NCBI GenBank assembly: GCA_965658595.1
Contig: CBFHSW010000093.1
Span: 1 to 9,571, forward strand
Source: UBA1858 sp965658595
GTDB lineage: Bacteria > Pseudomonadota > Gammaproteobacteria > UBA4575
DNA length: 9,571 bases
Direction: 5' to 3'
Each line of letters begins with the position of its first letter. Positions within the stretch are counted from its first letter, which is position 1. Under the pieces are notes generated by a model, which was not told the origin of the DNA, ran no database searches, and was given only the letters and a program-made list of their open reading frames with translations. Both the position numbers and the translations under genes were made by a program. This document shows, piece by piece, positions 1-5,023 of this stretch.

Positions 1-120
1 AAGACTGCTAAGAAAGCAGCACCTAAGCGTAAGACCGCTAAGAAAGCAGCACCTAAGCGTAAGACTGCTAAGAAAGCAGCACCTAAGCGTAAGACTGCTA
101 AGAAAGCAGCACCTAAGCGC
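1..120 (+). repeat. Four tandem 30-bp coding repeats
   Basis: Four head-to-tail 30-bp units start at 1, 31, 61 and 91, each encoding KTAKKAAPKR. Units 1 and 3 are identical. Unit 2 differs by one base (ACC for ACT) and unit 4 by its last base (CGC for CGT), both silent. A diverged partial unit at 121-138 ends the gene. Near-identity at the DNA level, including synonymous sites, suggests recent expansion or continuing homogenisation. The array runs off the left edge, so the full copy number is unknown. Confidence 0.95.
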
Positions 121-141
121 AAAACAGCTAAGAAGCGTTAG
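1..141 (+). CDS. Histone H1-like Lys/Ala-rich protein, C-terminal end (5' truncated by the window)
   Basis: Frame 1 is open from the first base to a TAG at 139-141, so only the last 46 residues are visible. They consist of the ten-residue unit KTAKKAAPKR four times, followed by KTAKKR. Every residue is Lys, Arg, Ala, Pro or Thr. The tail is therefore strongly basic, has no hydrophobic core and is very probably disordered. This composition matches the C-terminal tails of bacterial histone H1-like proteins and of AlgP- or PhaF-like proteins, which bind DNA or polyanions without sequence specificity. The N-terminal part, which would tell these families apart, lies outside the window. A terminator follows 24 bp after the stop. 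Binding to nucleic acid is inferred from composition only. Confidence 0.75.
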   Translation, partial: KTAKKAAPKRKTAKKAAPKRKTAKKAAPKRKTAKKAAPKRKTAKKR

Positions 142-165
142 TCAAAAGCTTTTCAGTACAAAATT

Positions 166-195
166 AAAAGGCCCACTATATGGGCCTTTTTTTTT
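166..195. terminator. Bidirectional intrinsic terminator between the H1-like gene and ilvA
   Basis: A 10-bp perfect stem AAAAGGCCCA (166-175) and TGGGCCTTTT (181-190) encloses the five-base loop CTATA. On the plus strand the T run continues from 187 to 195, giving nine T residues. Read on the minus strand the same stem is followed by TTTTAATTTT, so it can also stop ilvA transcripts about 200 nt past their stop codon. I saw no better terminator nearer to ilvA. Confidence 0.9.
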
Positions 196-390
196 ACTGG
201 TTTTTGAACTCGTTTTTTTTAACTACAGTTTTTTAGCGGCTTCTTTGAGCCTGTAGATGGAAAACTATTTTTAGAATCCCATTTTTAGAACACAATAGGG
301 TTCGATTTCTTAGATAATCTCTGTGGACATGACTTGTGTGTCTGTTTTCACTATCAGTTGTTTATAAATTTATGGATATTGCCACTCAAC
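196..390. other. AT-rich intergenic region with no recognised gene
   Basis: These 195 bp lie between the shared terminator and the ilvA stop codon. They contain several T runs on the plus strand and a short 10-bp direct repeat ATTTTTAGAA at 267-276 and 281-290. I found no convincing reading frame, hairpin with T tract or promoter. The stretch most likely forms the 3' untranslated region of ilvA. Confidence 0.5.
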
Positions 391-1944
391 TTATTTCAAA
401 AACAAATTGTAGACTGGATTCTCGGTCTCGTCATAATAGATAAAACCTAATTCATCCAAAAAATACCTGAAATTATCGCGTTCCTGCTCAGGAACCTGCA
501 TACCTGCAAGAACACGGCCATAGGCCGCACCATGATTGCGATAATGGAATAAACTAATATTCCATTGCGCCCCCATATACGATAGAAATTTCAATAGTGC
601 ACCCGGACGCTCAGGAAATTCAAAACGATAGATGACTTCATCACTCAAATCAGGCGAACGTCCTCCTACCATATGCCGTAGATGTAAAATGGCCATTTCG
701 TTATGTGATAAATCATTCACCACGTAACCACCGCTGGCTAATTTCTCCATTAGTATAGGTTTTTGAGTCTCCGCTTGATCAAATTTCACACCCACAAAAA
801 TATGTGCTTCATCATCATCAGAATAACGATAATTAAATTCACTAATGCTATGAGCACTGACAATTTCACAAAACTGACGAAAACTTCCTTTCTTTTCAGG
901 AATAGTCACTGCAAATAAAGCTTCAGCACCTTCACCTAACTCAGTTCTTTCTGTGACATGACGCAGACGATCAAAATTGATGTTTGCACCACTGTTAATG
1001 GCAACCAGACTTTGATTTTCAACTTTTTCACGCTGAATATATTTCTTGATACCCGCTACTGACAATGCGCCTGCTGGTTCTGACACTACCCGTGTTTCTT
1101 CAAAAATATCCTTAATTGCCGCACATAATTCATCGACACTGACCAGTATCACCTCATCCACACAGCGTCTAGCAATGTTGAAAGTGTTGTTGCCAATTTG
1201 TTTTACCGCCACACCATCCGCAAACAACCCTACCTGCTCAAGCACTACGCGTTGTTGAGCTTCTAAGGCTGAATATAAAGTAGAAGCCTCTTCCGGTTCT
1301 ACTCCAATGATCTTAGTGTGTGGCGAATAATGCTTTACCCACGCAGACACGCCTGCGATAAGACCACCACCACCGACGGGAACGAAAATCGCATCTAACG
1401 GTTGCTCGGATTGATCTAAACACTCTTTACCTACCGTACCCTGACCTGCAATCACCTCTAGATCATCGTACGGGTGAATGAAAGTACGCCCTGTTTGCTC
1501 TGCGATTTCATATGCATAGGCGCATGCTTCATCATAATTATCACCGGATAAAATCACTTCAGCGCCTAAGGCCCGCACTGAATCCACCTTTATGCTTGGT
1601 GTAGTGACTGGCATAACAATTTGCGCATCAACCGTTAATTTATTGGCAGACAACGCCACGCCTTGTGCATGATTGCCTGCTGAAGCAGCAATAATACCTG
1701 CATTCAGCTGAGACTCACTGAGGTGACTTATTTTATTGTAAGCCCCTCGTAGCTTAAAAGAGAAAACAGTTTGCTGGTCTTCTCTTTTGAGAAGAATATT
1801 ATTATTAAGTTTTTTAGATAACTGCTTACTTGGATGCAAGGCGGAAACCTCTGCAATCTCATATACTTTTGCAGCACGGATAGCCTCGACTACCTGAGTA
1901 AGATCAATATCAGTGTTATCATGATTTTGCTTTGAGTCTTTCAC
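391..1944 (-). CDS. ilvA: Threonine ammonia-lyase (threonine deaminase), biosynthetic
   Basis: This PLP enzyme deaminates L-threonine to 2-oxobutanoate and ammonia, the first committed step of isoleucine synthesis in the cytoplasm. At 517 residues it matches the long biosynthetic form (E. coli IlvA is 514), not the short catabolic TdcB. The catalytic domain covers about residues 20-325. It has the PLP lysine in SFKLRGAY (Lys64), the SAGNHAQG loop (88-95), the phosphate-binding glycine loop GGGGLIAG (191-198) and SGAN (318-321). Two ACT-like regulatory domains follow, at about 340-415 and 435-515, the second with ERPGALLKFL. By family knowledge these bind isoleucine (inhibitor) and valine (activator). 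The start is GTG: an in-frame TGA lies upstream and the next Met is residue 111, inside the catalytic domain. The ribosome site is weak (AAAGG about 11 nt upstream). The gene stands alone, divergent from rpiA, without other ilv genes. Confidence 0.97.
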   Translation of the reverse strand: MKDSKQNHDNTDIDLTQVVEAIRAAKVYEIAEVSALHPSKQLSKKLNNNILLKREDQQTVFSFKLRGAYNKISHLSESQLNAGIIAASAGNHAQGVALSANKLTVDAQIVMPVTTPSIKVDSVRALGAEVILSGDNYDEACAYAYEIAEQTGRTFIHPYDDLEVIAGQGTVGKECLDQSEQPLDAIFVPVGGGGLIAGVSAWVKHYSPHTKIIGVEPEEASTLYSALEAQQRVVLEQVGLFADGVAVKQIGNNTFNIARRCVDEVILVSVDELCAAIKDIFEETRVVSEPAGALSVAGIKKYIQREKVENQSLVAINSGANINFDRLRHVTERTELGEGAEALFAVTIPEKKGSFRQFCEIVSAHSISEFNYRYSDDDEAHIFVGVKFDQAETQKPILMEKLASGGYVVNDLSHNEMAILHLRHMVGGRSPDLSDEVIYRFEFPERPGALLKFLSYMGAQWNISLFHYRNHGAAYGRVLAGMQVPEQERDNFRYFLDELGFIYYDETENPVYNLFLK

Positions 1945-1967
1945 AATACGATTAGCCTTTAGTATCC

Positions 1968-1994
1968 TTGTTCACATATCATTATATTTATAAA
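1968..1994 (+). promoter_or_regulatory. Possible rpiA promoter
   Basis: TTGTTC at 1968-1973 and TATAAA at 1989-1994 are separated by 15 bp, shorter than the ideal 17. Transcription starting near 2001 would give a leader of about 20 nt before the ATG at 2021. The element lies back to back with the ilvA -10 on the other strand, so the two promoters would share DNA. The call rests only on sequence similarity. Confidence 0.35.
1981..1986 (-). promoter_or_regulatory. Probable -10 element of the ilvA promoter
   Basis: On the minus strand the consensus hexamer TATAAT lies at 1986-1981, about 37 bp upstream of the ilvA GTG. A start near 1975 would give a leader of roughly 30 nt. That is too short for a leader-peptide attenuator of the ilv type. 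I see no good -35 hexamer at the right distance, so an activator may be needed or this may not be the real promoter. Confidence 0.45.
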
Positions 1995-2020
1995 TCACGT
2001 TTTCATAGAGAGTGTACGCC

Positions 2021-2674
2021 ATGAGTAATGACGATAAGAAAAAATTAGCTGCATTGGCTGCCATCGACTATATCAAAGTTGGTGATATTGTTGGTGTTGG
2101 CACAGGTTCAACTGCAAATTATTTCATCGATGCCCTAGCCCAGCTAAAGTATGACATTGAGGGAGCGGTAGCAAGCTCGGAAGCCAGTGCTGATCGTCTA
2201 AAACAGCACGGCATACCCGTACTTGACCTAAATTCAGCCGGACAACTGCCAATTTATGTGGATGGTGCTGACGAAGCCACCAAACAAAAAGCCCTCATCA
2301 AAGGCGGTGGTGGAGCACTTACACGCGAGAAGATTGTTGCTAATGCTAGCGATAAATTCATCTGCATTGCTGACGAATCAAAACTGGTCGGTTCACTCGG
2401 TACTTTTCCATTACCAGTGGAAGTCATACCTATGGCTCGCAGCAGTGTAGCGCGACAACTAGTGAAGTTAGGTGGCATCCCAGAATTACGCGAGAACTTT
2501 ATCACCGATAACGGCAATATTATTTTAGATGTACATAATCTAAATATCCTAGAGCCTTCGCAGCTAGAACTGCATATCAGCGCGATGGGTGGTGTTGTTA
2601 CCGCTGGCATTTTCTCTTTACGTCCGGCTGATGTCCTTATCCTCGGTGGCGAACAAGGAGTGACAACGCTGTGA
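2021..2674 (+). CDS. rpiA: Ribose-5-phosphate isomerase A
   Basis: RpiA interconverts ribose-5-phosphate and ribulose-5-phosphate in the non-oxidative pentose phosphate pathway and so supplies ribose for nucleotides and PRPP. The product has 217 residues (E. coli RpiA has 219). Diagnostic segments are GVGTGSTA (25-32, phosphate loop), ASSEAS (51-56), DGADE (81-85, with Asp81 and Asp84), and KGGGGALTREK (94-104, with Lys94 and the catalytic base Glu103). DESKLVGSLG follows at 118-127. I chose ATG 2021 over the in-frame GTG at 2012. The purine-rich AGAGAG at 2007-2012 lies 8 nt before the ATG but overlaps the GTG, and MSNDDKKKLAAL aligns with the known E. coli N-terminus. The stop overlaps the start of the next gene by 4 bp (GTGA), indicating one transcript and translational coupling. 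Confidence 0.97.
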   Translation: MSNDDKKKLAALAAIDYIKVGDIVGVGTGSTANYFIDALAQLKYDIEGAVASSEASADRLKQHGIPVLDLNSAGQLPIYVDGADEATKQKALIKGGGGALTREKIVANASDKFICIADESKLVGSLGTFPLPVEVIPMARSSVARQLVKLGGIPELRENFITDNGNIILDVHNLNILEPSQLELHISAMGGVVTAGIFSLRPADVLILGGEQGVTTL

Positions 2675-3432
2675 CTTCAACGCTTTCAACCCTGCGCTCA
2701 CGTATGCGTGACAATGAGACACTGATTGGCACATTAATATCACTTCCAAGTACAGACATAGTTGAATGTCTAGCCTCACTATCTGTTGATTGGTTATTTA
2801 TCGACGCCGAACATGGTGCATTTGGCCCCGAAACTGTGGTTGACTTGCTCCGCGCCGCTCATGATTGCCCCTGCTTAGTTAGAATCCCATGTGCAGATGA
2901 AGCTTGGATTAAAAAGGTATTAGATGCAGGTGCAACGGGAATCATCGTTCCTCAGATCAGCACTCTTCAACAAGCCCAAGATGTGGTGACATATGCTAAA
3001 TATGCACCGCGTGGAAATCGTGGTGTAGGATTGGGAAGAGCACATGGTTACGGTCAAGATTTTTCCAGTTATTTGGAAAGTGCTAATGAGCACACAGTCA
3101 TTGTTCTGCAAGCTGAAACTGAATCCATCTTACATTGTATTGATGACGTTACTGCCATAGCTGATGTCGACGCGGTATTGATTGGTCCTTACGATTTATC
3201 TGCAAGTTTGGGTCATACAGGTGACCTGCAACACCCTAAGGTGCAGTCTGCTATTCAAACTGTATTAACTAGCTGCCAGAAAAATGCTAAAGCGGCGGGT
3301 ATATTCGGTGTGTGTGCAGATGACGTTGCTGCATATAAGAAGATGGGCTTCACCTTGCTCACCGTGGGCGTTGATACGCTGTTCGTACAAACGGCCGCAA
3401 CCGCTGAGTTAGAGAAACTTCGACTCGCGTAA
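2671..3432 (+). CDS. HpcH/HpaI-family class II pyruvate aldolase
   Basis: This 253-residue protein belongs to the metal-dependent aldolases typified by HpaI (4-hydroxy-2-oxoheptanedioate aldolase) and GarL (2-dehydro-3-deoxyglucarate aldolase). They cleave 2-keto-3-deoxy acids to pyruvate plus an aldehyde, or run the reverse condensation. The expected residues are present: catalytic His48 in DAEHG, Arg71 in VRIP, metal ligands Glu149 in AET and Asp175 in GPYDLS, and PRGNRGVG at 113-120. The length matches the family. The GTG start is supported by AAGGAG at 2655-2660, 10 nt upstream and inside the end of rpiA. The 4-bp overlap with rpiA suggests coupling, so a sugar-acid or sugar-aldehyde substrate is possible, but no transporter, dehydratase or regulator of a uronic or aromatic acid pathway is nearby. 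The true substrate cannot be read from the sequence. Confidence 0.9.
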   Translation: MTSTLSTLRSRMRDNETLIGTLISLPSTDIVECLASLSVDWLFIDAEHGAFGPETVVDLLRAAHDCPCLVRIPCADEAWIKKVLDAGATGIIVPQISTLQQAQDVVTYAKYAPRGNRGVGLGRAHGYGQDFSSYLESANEHTVIVLQAETESILHCIDDVTAIADVDAVLIGPYDLSASLGHTGDLQHPKVQSAIQTVLTSCQKNAKAAGIFGVCADDVAAYKKMGFTLLTVGVDTLFVQTAATAELEKLRLA

Positions 3433-3491
3433 CATAGTCACGATTAGATTAGCTGAGTATTCACCACAGTTGAATTGGCAATCAACCAAGC

Positions 3492-3521
3492 AAAAAAAAG
3501 GCCGCATTCGCGGCCTTTTTT
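3492..3521. terminator. Bidirectional terminator between the aldolase gene and rpsI
   Basis: The 6-bp GC-rich stem GGCCGC (3500-3505) and GCGGCC (3510-3515), with loop ATTC, is flanked by eight A (3492-3499) and six T (3516-3521). The A and T runs extend the stem and give a U tract on either strand. It sits 67 bp after the aldolase stop and about 40 bp after the rpsI stop on the other strand, so it serves both convergent transcripts. Confidence 0.95.
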
Positions 3522-3531
3522 ATATTTTGCT

Positions 3532-3548
3532 GACAGTTGAAGACTGTC
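3532..3548. other. Small hairpin just after the rpsI stop
   Basis: GACAGT (3532-3537) and ACTGTC (3543-3548) form a perfect 6-bp stem around the loop TGAAG. On the rpsI transcript it lies between the stop codon and the main terminator and has no U tract of its own. It may protect the mRNA 3' end or be chance. Confidence 0.4.
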
Positions 3549-3558
3549 TGGTATTCGA

Positions 3559-3951
3559 TTAACGCTTTGAGAACTGCTCTTTCTTACGCGCTTTTCTAAG
3601 ACCTACTTTCTTACGCTCAACTTCACGTGCGTCACGGGTTAGGAATCCACCTTGACGAAGCTTCAAACGAAGTTCTTGATCGTATGATAGTAATGCACGT
3701 GCAATGCCTAATTGGATAGCACCAGCTTGTCCATTCATACCGCCGCCTTTAACACTGATCTTTAGATCAAACTTATTATCTAAGTCTGCCGCTTGAAGTG
3801 GTTGGCGTATCACTTGACGTGATGTTTCACGACCGAAATATTGCTCGATAGTACGTGAATTAATTTGAATTTGACCGTTGCCAGCCGTTAAGTAGACGCG
3901 AGCTGAGGAGCTCTTTCTGCGACCTGTACCGTAATATTGTGTATTTGCCAT
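3559..3951 (-). CDS. rpsI: 30S ribosomal protein S9 (uS9)
   Basis: S9 is a small-subunit protein whose C-terminal tail reaches toward the P-site tRNA. The product has 130 residues, the same as E. coli S9. It shows GTGRRKSS near the N-terminus (8-15), the S9 signature GGGMNGQAGAIQLGIARAL (69-87), and the basic C-terminal tail ending in the conserved QFSKR. The frame is open upstream to 4011, but that extension overlaps rplM in another frame and has no family counterpart, so ATG 3951 (MANTQYYGTGRRK) is the start. It follows the rplM stop by 4 nt, so the two are cotranscribed and probably coupled. A terminator follows immediately; the petABC genes that I recall following rpsI in Pseudomonas are absent here. 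Confidence 0.98.
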   Translation of the reverse strand: MANTQYYGTGRRKSSSARVYLTAGNGQIQINSRTIEQYFGRETSRQVIRQPLQAADLDNKFDLKISVKGGGMNGQAGAIQLGIARALLSYDQELRLKLRQGGFLTRDAREVERKKVGLRKARKKEQFSKR

Positions 3952-3955
3952 GTGT

Positions 3956-4384
3956 TTAGATATCCAATGGTTCTGGCTGTTGTGACGCGTGCTTGTGCTC
4001 AGGACCTGCATAGACCTTAAGCTTCTTGATCATTGCACGACCTAATGAGTTTTTAGGCAACATGCCCTTAACTGCTGATTCAATAGCACGTGTAGGATGT
4101 TCACTGATTAAGTCTTTTAGATTAGTAGACTTCAAGTTACCAATATAACCGGTGTGACGATAATACATTTTATCGTTCATCTTATTACCCGTTACACGGA
4201 TTTTCTCAGCATTCACTACGACTATGTAGTCGCCTGTGTCCACGTGAGGTGTATAAATAGTCTTATGCTTACCGCGCAATCGCAATGCGATTTCTGACGA
4301 TAATCGACCTAAAGTCTTGTCTGCGGCATCAACTAGAAACCACTGACGACTTACTTCTGCCGGTTTTGCACTGAAAGTTTTCAT
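3956..4384 (-). CDS. rplM: 50S ribosomal protein L13 (uL13)
   Basis: L13 is an early-assembling large-subunit protein that binds 23S rRNA. The product has 142 residues, as in E. coli. Characteristic parts are RQWFLVDAADKTLGRLSS (13-30), the YTPHVDTGDYIVVVNAE region (44-60), YYRHTGYIG (74-82) and the signature around VKGMLPKNSLGRAM (105-118), then KLKVYAGPEHKH. The frame continues upstream to 4438, but MKTFSAKP at 4384 is the conserved start. No good Shine-Dalgarno sequence precedes it; the nearest bases are A-rich (GAAACAAATA). In E. coli, L13 is reported to repress its own operon through the mRNA leader; I cannot identify such a site here. Confidence 0.98.
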   Translation of the reverse strand: MKTFSAKPAEVSRQWFLVDAADKTLGRLSSEIALRLRGKHKTIYTPHVDTGDYIVVVNAEKIRVTGNKMNDKMYYRHTGYIGNLKSTNLKDLISEHPTRAIESAVKGMLPKNSLGRAMIKKLKVYAGPEHKHASQQPEPLDI

Positions 4385-4422
4385 TATTTGTTTCGCTAGG
4401 ATTGTAACTGTAAAGGCGCGCA

Positions 4423-4451
4423 ATACTACTAGAGTCACCGTGTCTAAACAA
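4423..4451 (-). promoter_or_regulatory. Proximal rplM-rpsI promoter with GC-rich discriminator
   Basis: On the minus strand TTGTTT (4451-4446) and TAGTAT (4428-4423) are separated by exactly 17 bp. Right after the -10 comes TGCGCGCC, a GC-rich discriminator of the kind found at promoters under stringent (ppGpp/DksA) control, which suits a ribosomal operon. Transcription starting near 4416 would give a leader of about 32 nt. The promoter lies downstream of the terminator at 4484-4518, so upstream transcription would be kept apart from it. Confidence 0.5.
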
Positions 4452-4483
4452 GGGCTGTGCTGTCATCTGCTGAACTATTTGAC

Positions 4484-4518
4484 AAAAAAAACGCGGCACT
4501 TCATTGAGAAGAGCCGCG
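4484..4518 (-). terminator. Strong intrinsic terminator upstream of rplM
   Basis: On the minus strand CGCGGC (4518-4513) pairs with GCCGCG (4497-4492). Inside, after a T-T mismatch, CTTC (4511-4508) pairs with GAAG (4502-4499) around a five-base loop. Eight T residues follow directly at 4491-4484. This is a textbook Rho-independent terminator pointing toward rplM, about 100 bp before its ATG. It could end the ferredoxin transcript, whose stop lies about 140 bp upstream, or a separate short RNA. I see no competing antiterminator pairing for the GC-rich arm, so attenuation of rplM is less likely. Confidence 0.88.
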
Positions 4519-4583
4519 CTAAACATACCACCAGGGGTAGATGGAGGAGTAAAACTTCAAATTCAGTAATATATTTGAATATG
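4484..4583 (-). ncRNA. Candidate small RNA of about 100 nt (hypothetical)
   Basis: Between a promoter-like site (4615-4584) and the strong terminator (4518-4484) lies a stretch with no reading frame that would give an RNA of about 95-100 nt. Its 5' part is AU-rich. The middle carries the C-rich run CUCCUCCAU followed by CUACCCCUGGUGG, and the 3' end is the terminator hairpin with eight U. A single-stranded CUCCUCC run is complementary to Shine-Dalgarno sequences and could act as a seed, as in several trans-acting bacterial sRNAs. I do not recognise it as a known RNA family. It may simply be the 3' untranslated region of the ferredoxin gene. Confidence 0.3.
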
Positions 4584-4606
4584 CGTATAGTCTAATATTC
4601 TGAATT
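4560..4606. repeat. AT-rich imperfect inverted repeat
   Basis: AATTCAG at 4560-4566 is the inverse complement of CTGAATT at 4600-4606. After one bulged T the pairing continues with AATAT (4568-4572) and ATATT (4595-4599), giving about 12 bp of arms around a 22-bp centre. The right arm falls between the -35 and possible -10 of the promoter-like site, so it could be an operator or the 5' stem of the candidate RNA. Confidence 0.5.
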
Positions 4607-4615
4607 ACTTGTCAA
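4584..4615 (-). promoter_or_regulatory. Promoter-like site with consensus -35 upstream of the rplM leader
   Basis: TTGACA lies at 4615-4610 on the minus strand, a perfect -35. The -10 is unclear: TAGACT (4594-4589) is 15 bp away and TATACG (4589-4584) is 20 bp away, neither at the ideal distance. The site is in non-coding DNA after the ferredoxin stop and points toward the terminator at 4518-4484. Confidence 0.35.
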
Positions 4616-4659
4616 CCATCACATGCTTATATTGTCATTTAACCCATGATTATTTGCGC

Positions 4660-4965
4660 TTATATGACTAAATCCTCAACAATTTCACCGTTTTCTAGGT
4701 GTTTATGCACTATTTGCTTTAAATCCTCGATATTTTGGTATTGATACCAAACATTATCTGGATACACTACGGCGACTGGGCCCTCATCACAACGATCCAA
4801 ACAGCCAGCATTATTGATTCTCAGTTTGCCCTGTCCCGATAGGCCCAATTCTTTGGTGTATTGCTTCACTTGCGCGCGCAGTTCTTGTGCATCATGCATC
4901 TGACAACACACCCCATCTTCACGCTGATTTGTACATATAAACATATGTCGCTTGTAGTAACTCAT
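4660..4965 (-). CDS. Thioredoxin-fold [2Fe-2S] ferredoxin
   Basis: This is a 101-residue protein of the thioredoxin-like [2Fe-2S] ferredoxin family, related in fold to the Aquifex-type Fd and to NuoE. Candidate cluster ligands are Cys11 in FICTNQRE, Cys20 or Cys21 in GVCCQ, and Cys55 and Cys59 in GCLDRCDEGP. The spacing of the last pair (CxxxC) is typical of the family, and PVAVVYPDNVWY continues the usual core. It is a soluble one-electron carrier; its partners are not known. AGGG lies 7 nt before the ATG. The gene is divergent from the GlcF-like gene, with a 58-bp shared gap. Both encode iron-sulfur proteins, so a shared redox role is possible but unproven. Confidence 0.92.
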   Translation of the reverse strand: MSYYKRHMFICTNQREDGVCCQMHDAQELRAQVKQYTKELGLSGQGKLRINNAGCLDRCDEGPVAVVYPDNVWYQYQNIEDLKQIVHKHLENGEIVEDLVI

Positions 4966-4996
4966 GATTCAACCCTAAACTAGTCATTAGCCGACG

Positions 4997-5004
4997 ATTA
5001 TAAT
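4997..5004. promoter_or_regulatory. Palindromic -10 element between divergent iron-sulfur genes
   Basis: ATTATAAT is its own inverse complement, so a consensus TATAAT is present on both strands: 4999-5004 on plus and 5002-4997 on minus. Expected starts are near 5011 (leader about 13 nt before the GlcF-like ATG) and near 4990 (leader about 25 nt before the ferredoxin ATG). Neither side has a recognisable -35. This is the only promoter-like signal I found in the 58-bp gap. Confidence 0.5.
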
Positions 5005-5023
5005 TGACATTAACGGATTCAGC

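Noticed and set aside
1..120. 30-bp direct repeats as a possible CRISPR array
   Set aside because: The units are tandem without spacers and are translated in one continuous frame ending at a proper stop.
267..290. Two copies of ATTTTTAGAA
   Set aside because: Ten bases of very low complexity in AT-rich DNA; chance is a sufficient explanation.
372..443. Short plus-strand reading frame overlapping the end of ilvA
   Set aside because: About 23 codons, no ribosome site, antisense to ilvA and no recognisable similarity.
1046..1258. Plus-strand open frame inside ilvA
   Set aside because: It is antisense to a well-conserved gene and its composition is that of a frame shadow.
1945..1985. Isoleucine attenuator upstream of ilvA
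   Set aside because: The likely leader is about 30 nt, with no leader peptide rich in Ile, Val or Leu codons and no terminator hairpin.
2012..2020. GTG at 2012 as the rpiA start
   Set aside because: The purine-rich ribosome site overlaps this codon, while ATG 2021 is correctly spaced and gives the conserved N-terminus.
3952..4011. N-terminal extension of S9
   Set aside because: It overlaps the rplM coding region in another frame and has no counterpart in S9 proteins, which begin at the MANTQYYGTG-type start.
4385..4438. N-terminal extension of L13
   Set aside because: The open frame runs through the promoter and leader; MKTFSAKP is the conserved start and gives the standard 142 residues.
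5004..5009. TTGACA as a -35 for the GlcF-like gene
   Set aside because: It lies only 14 bp before the ATG, so any -10 would fall inside the coding region.
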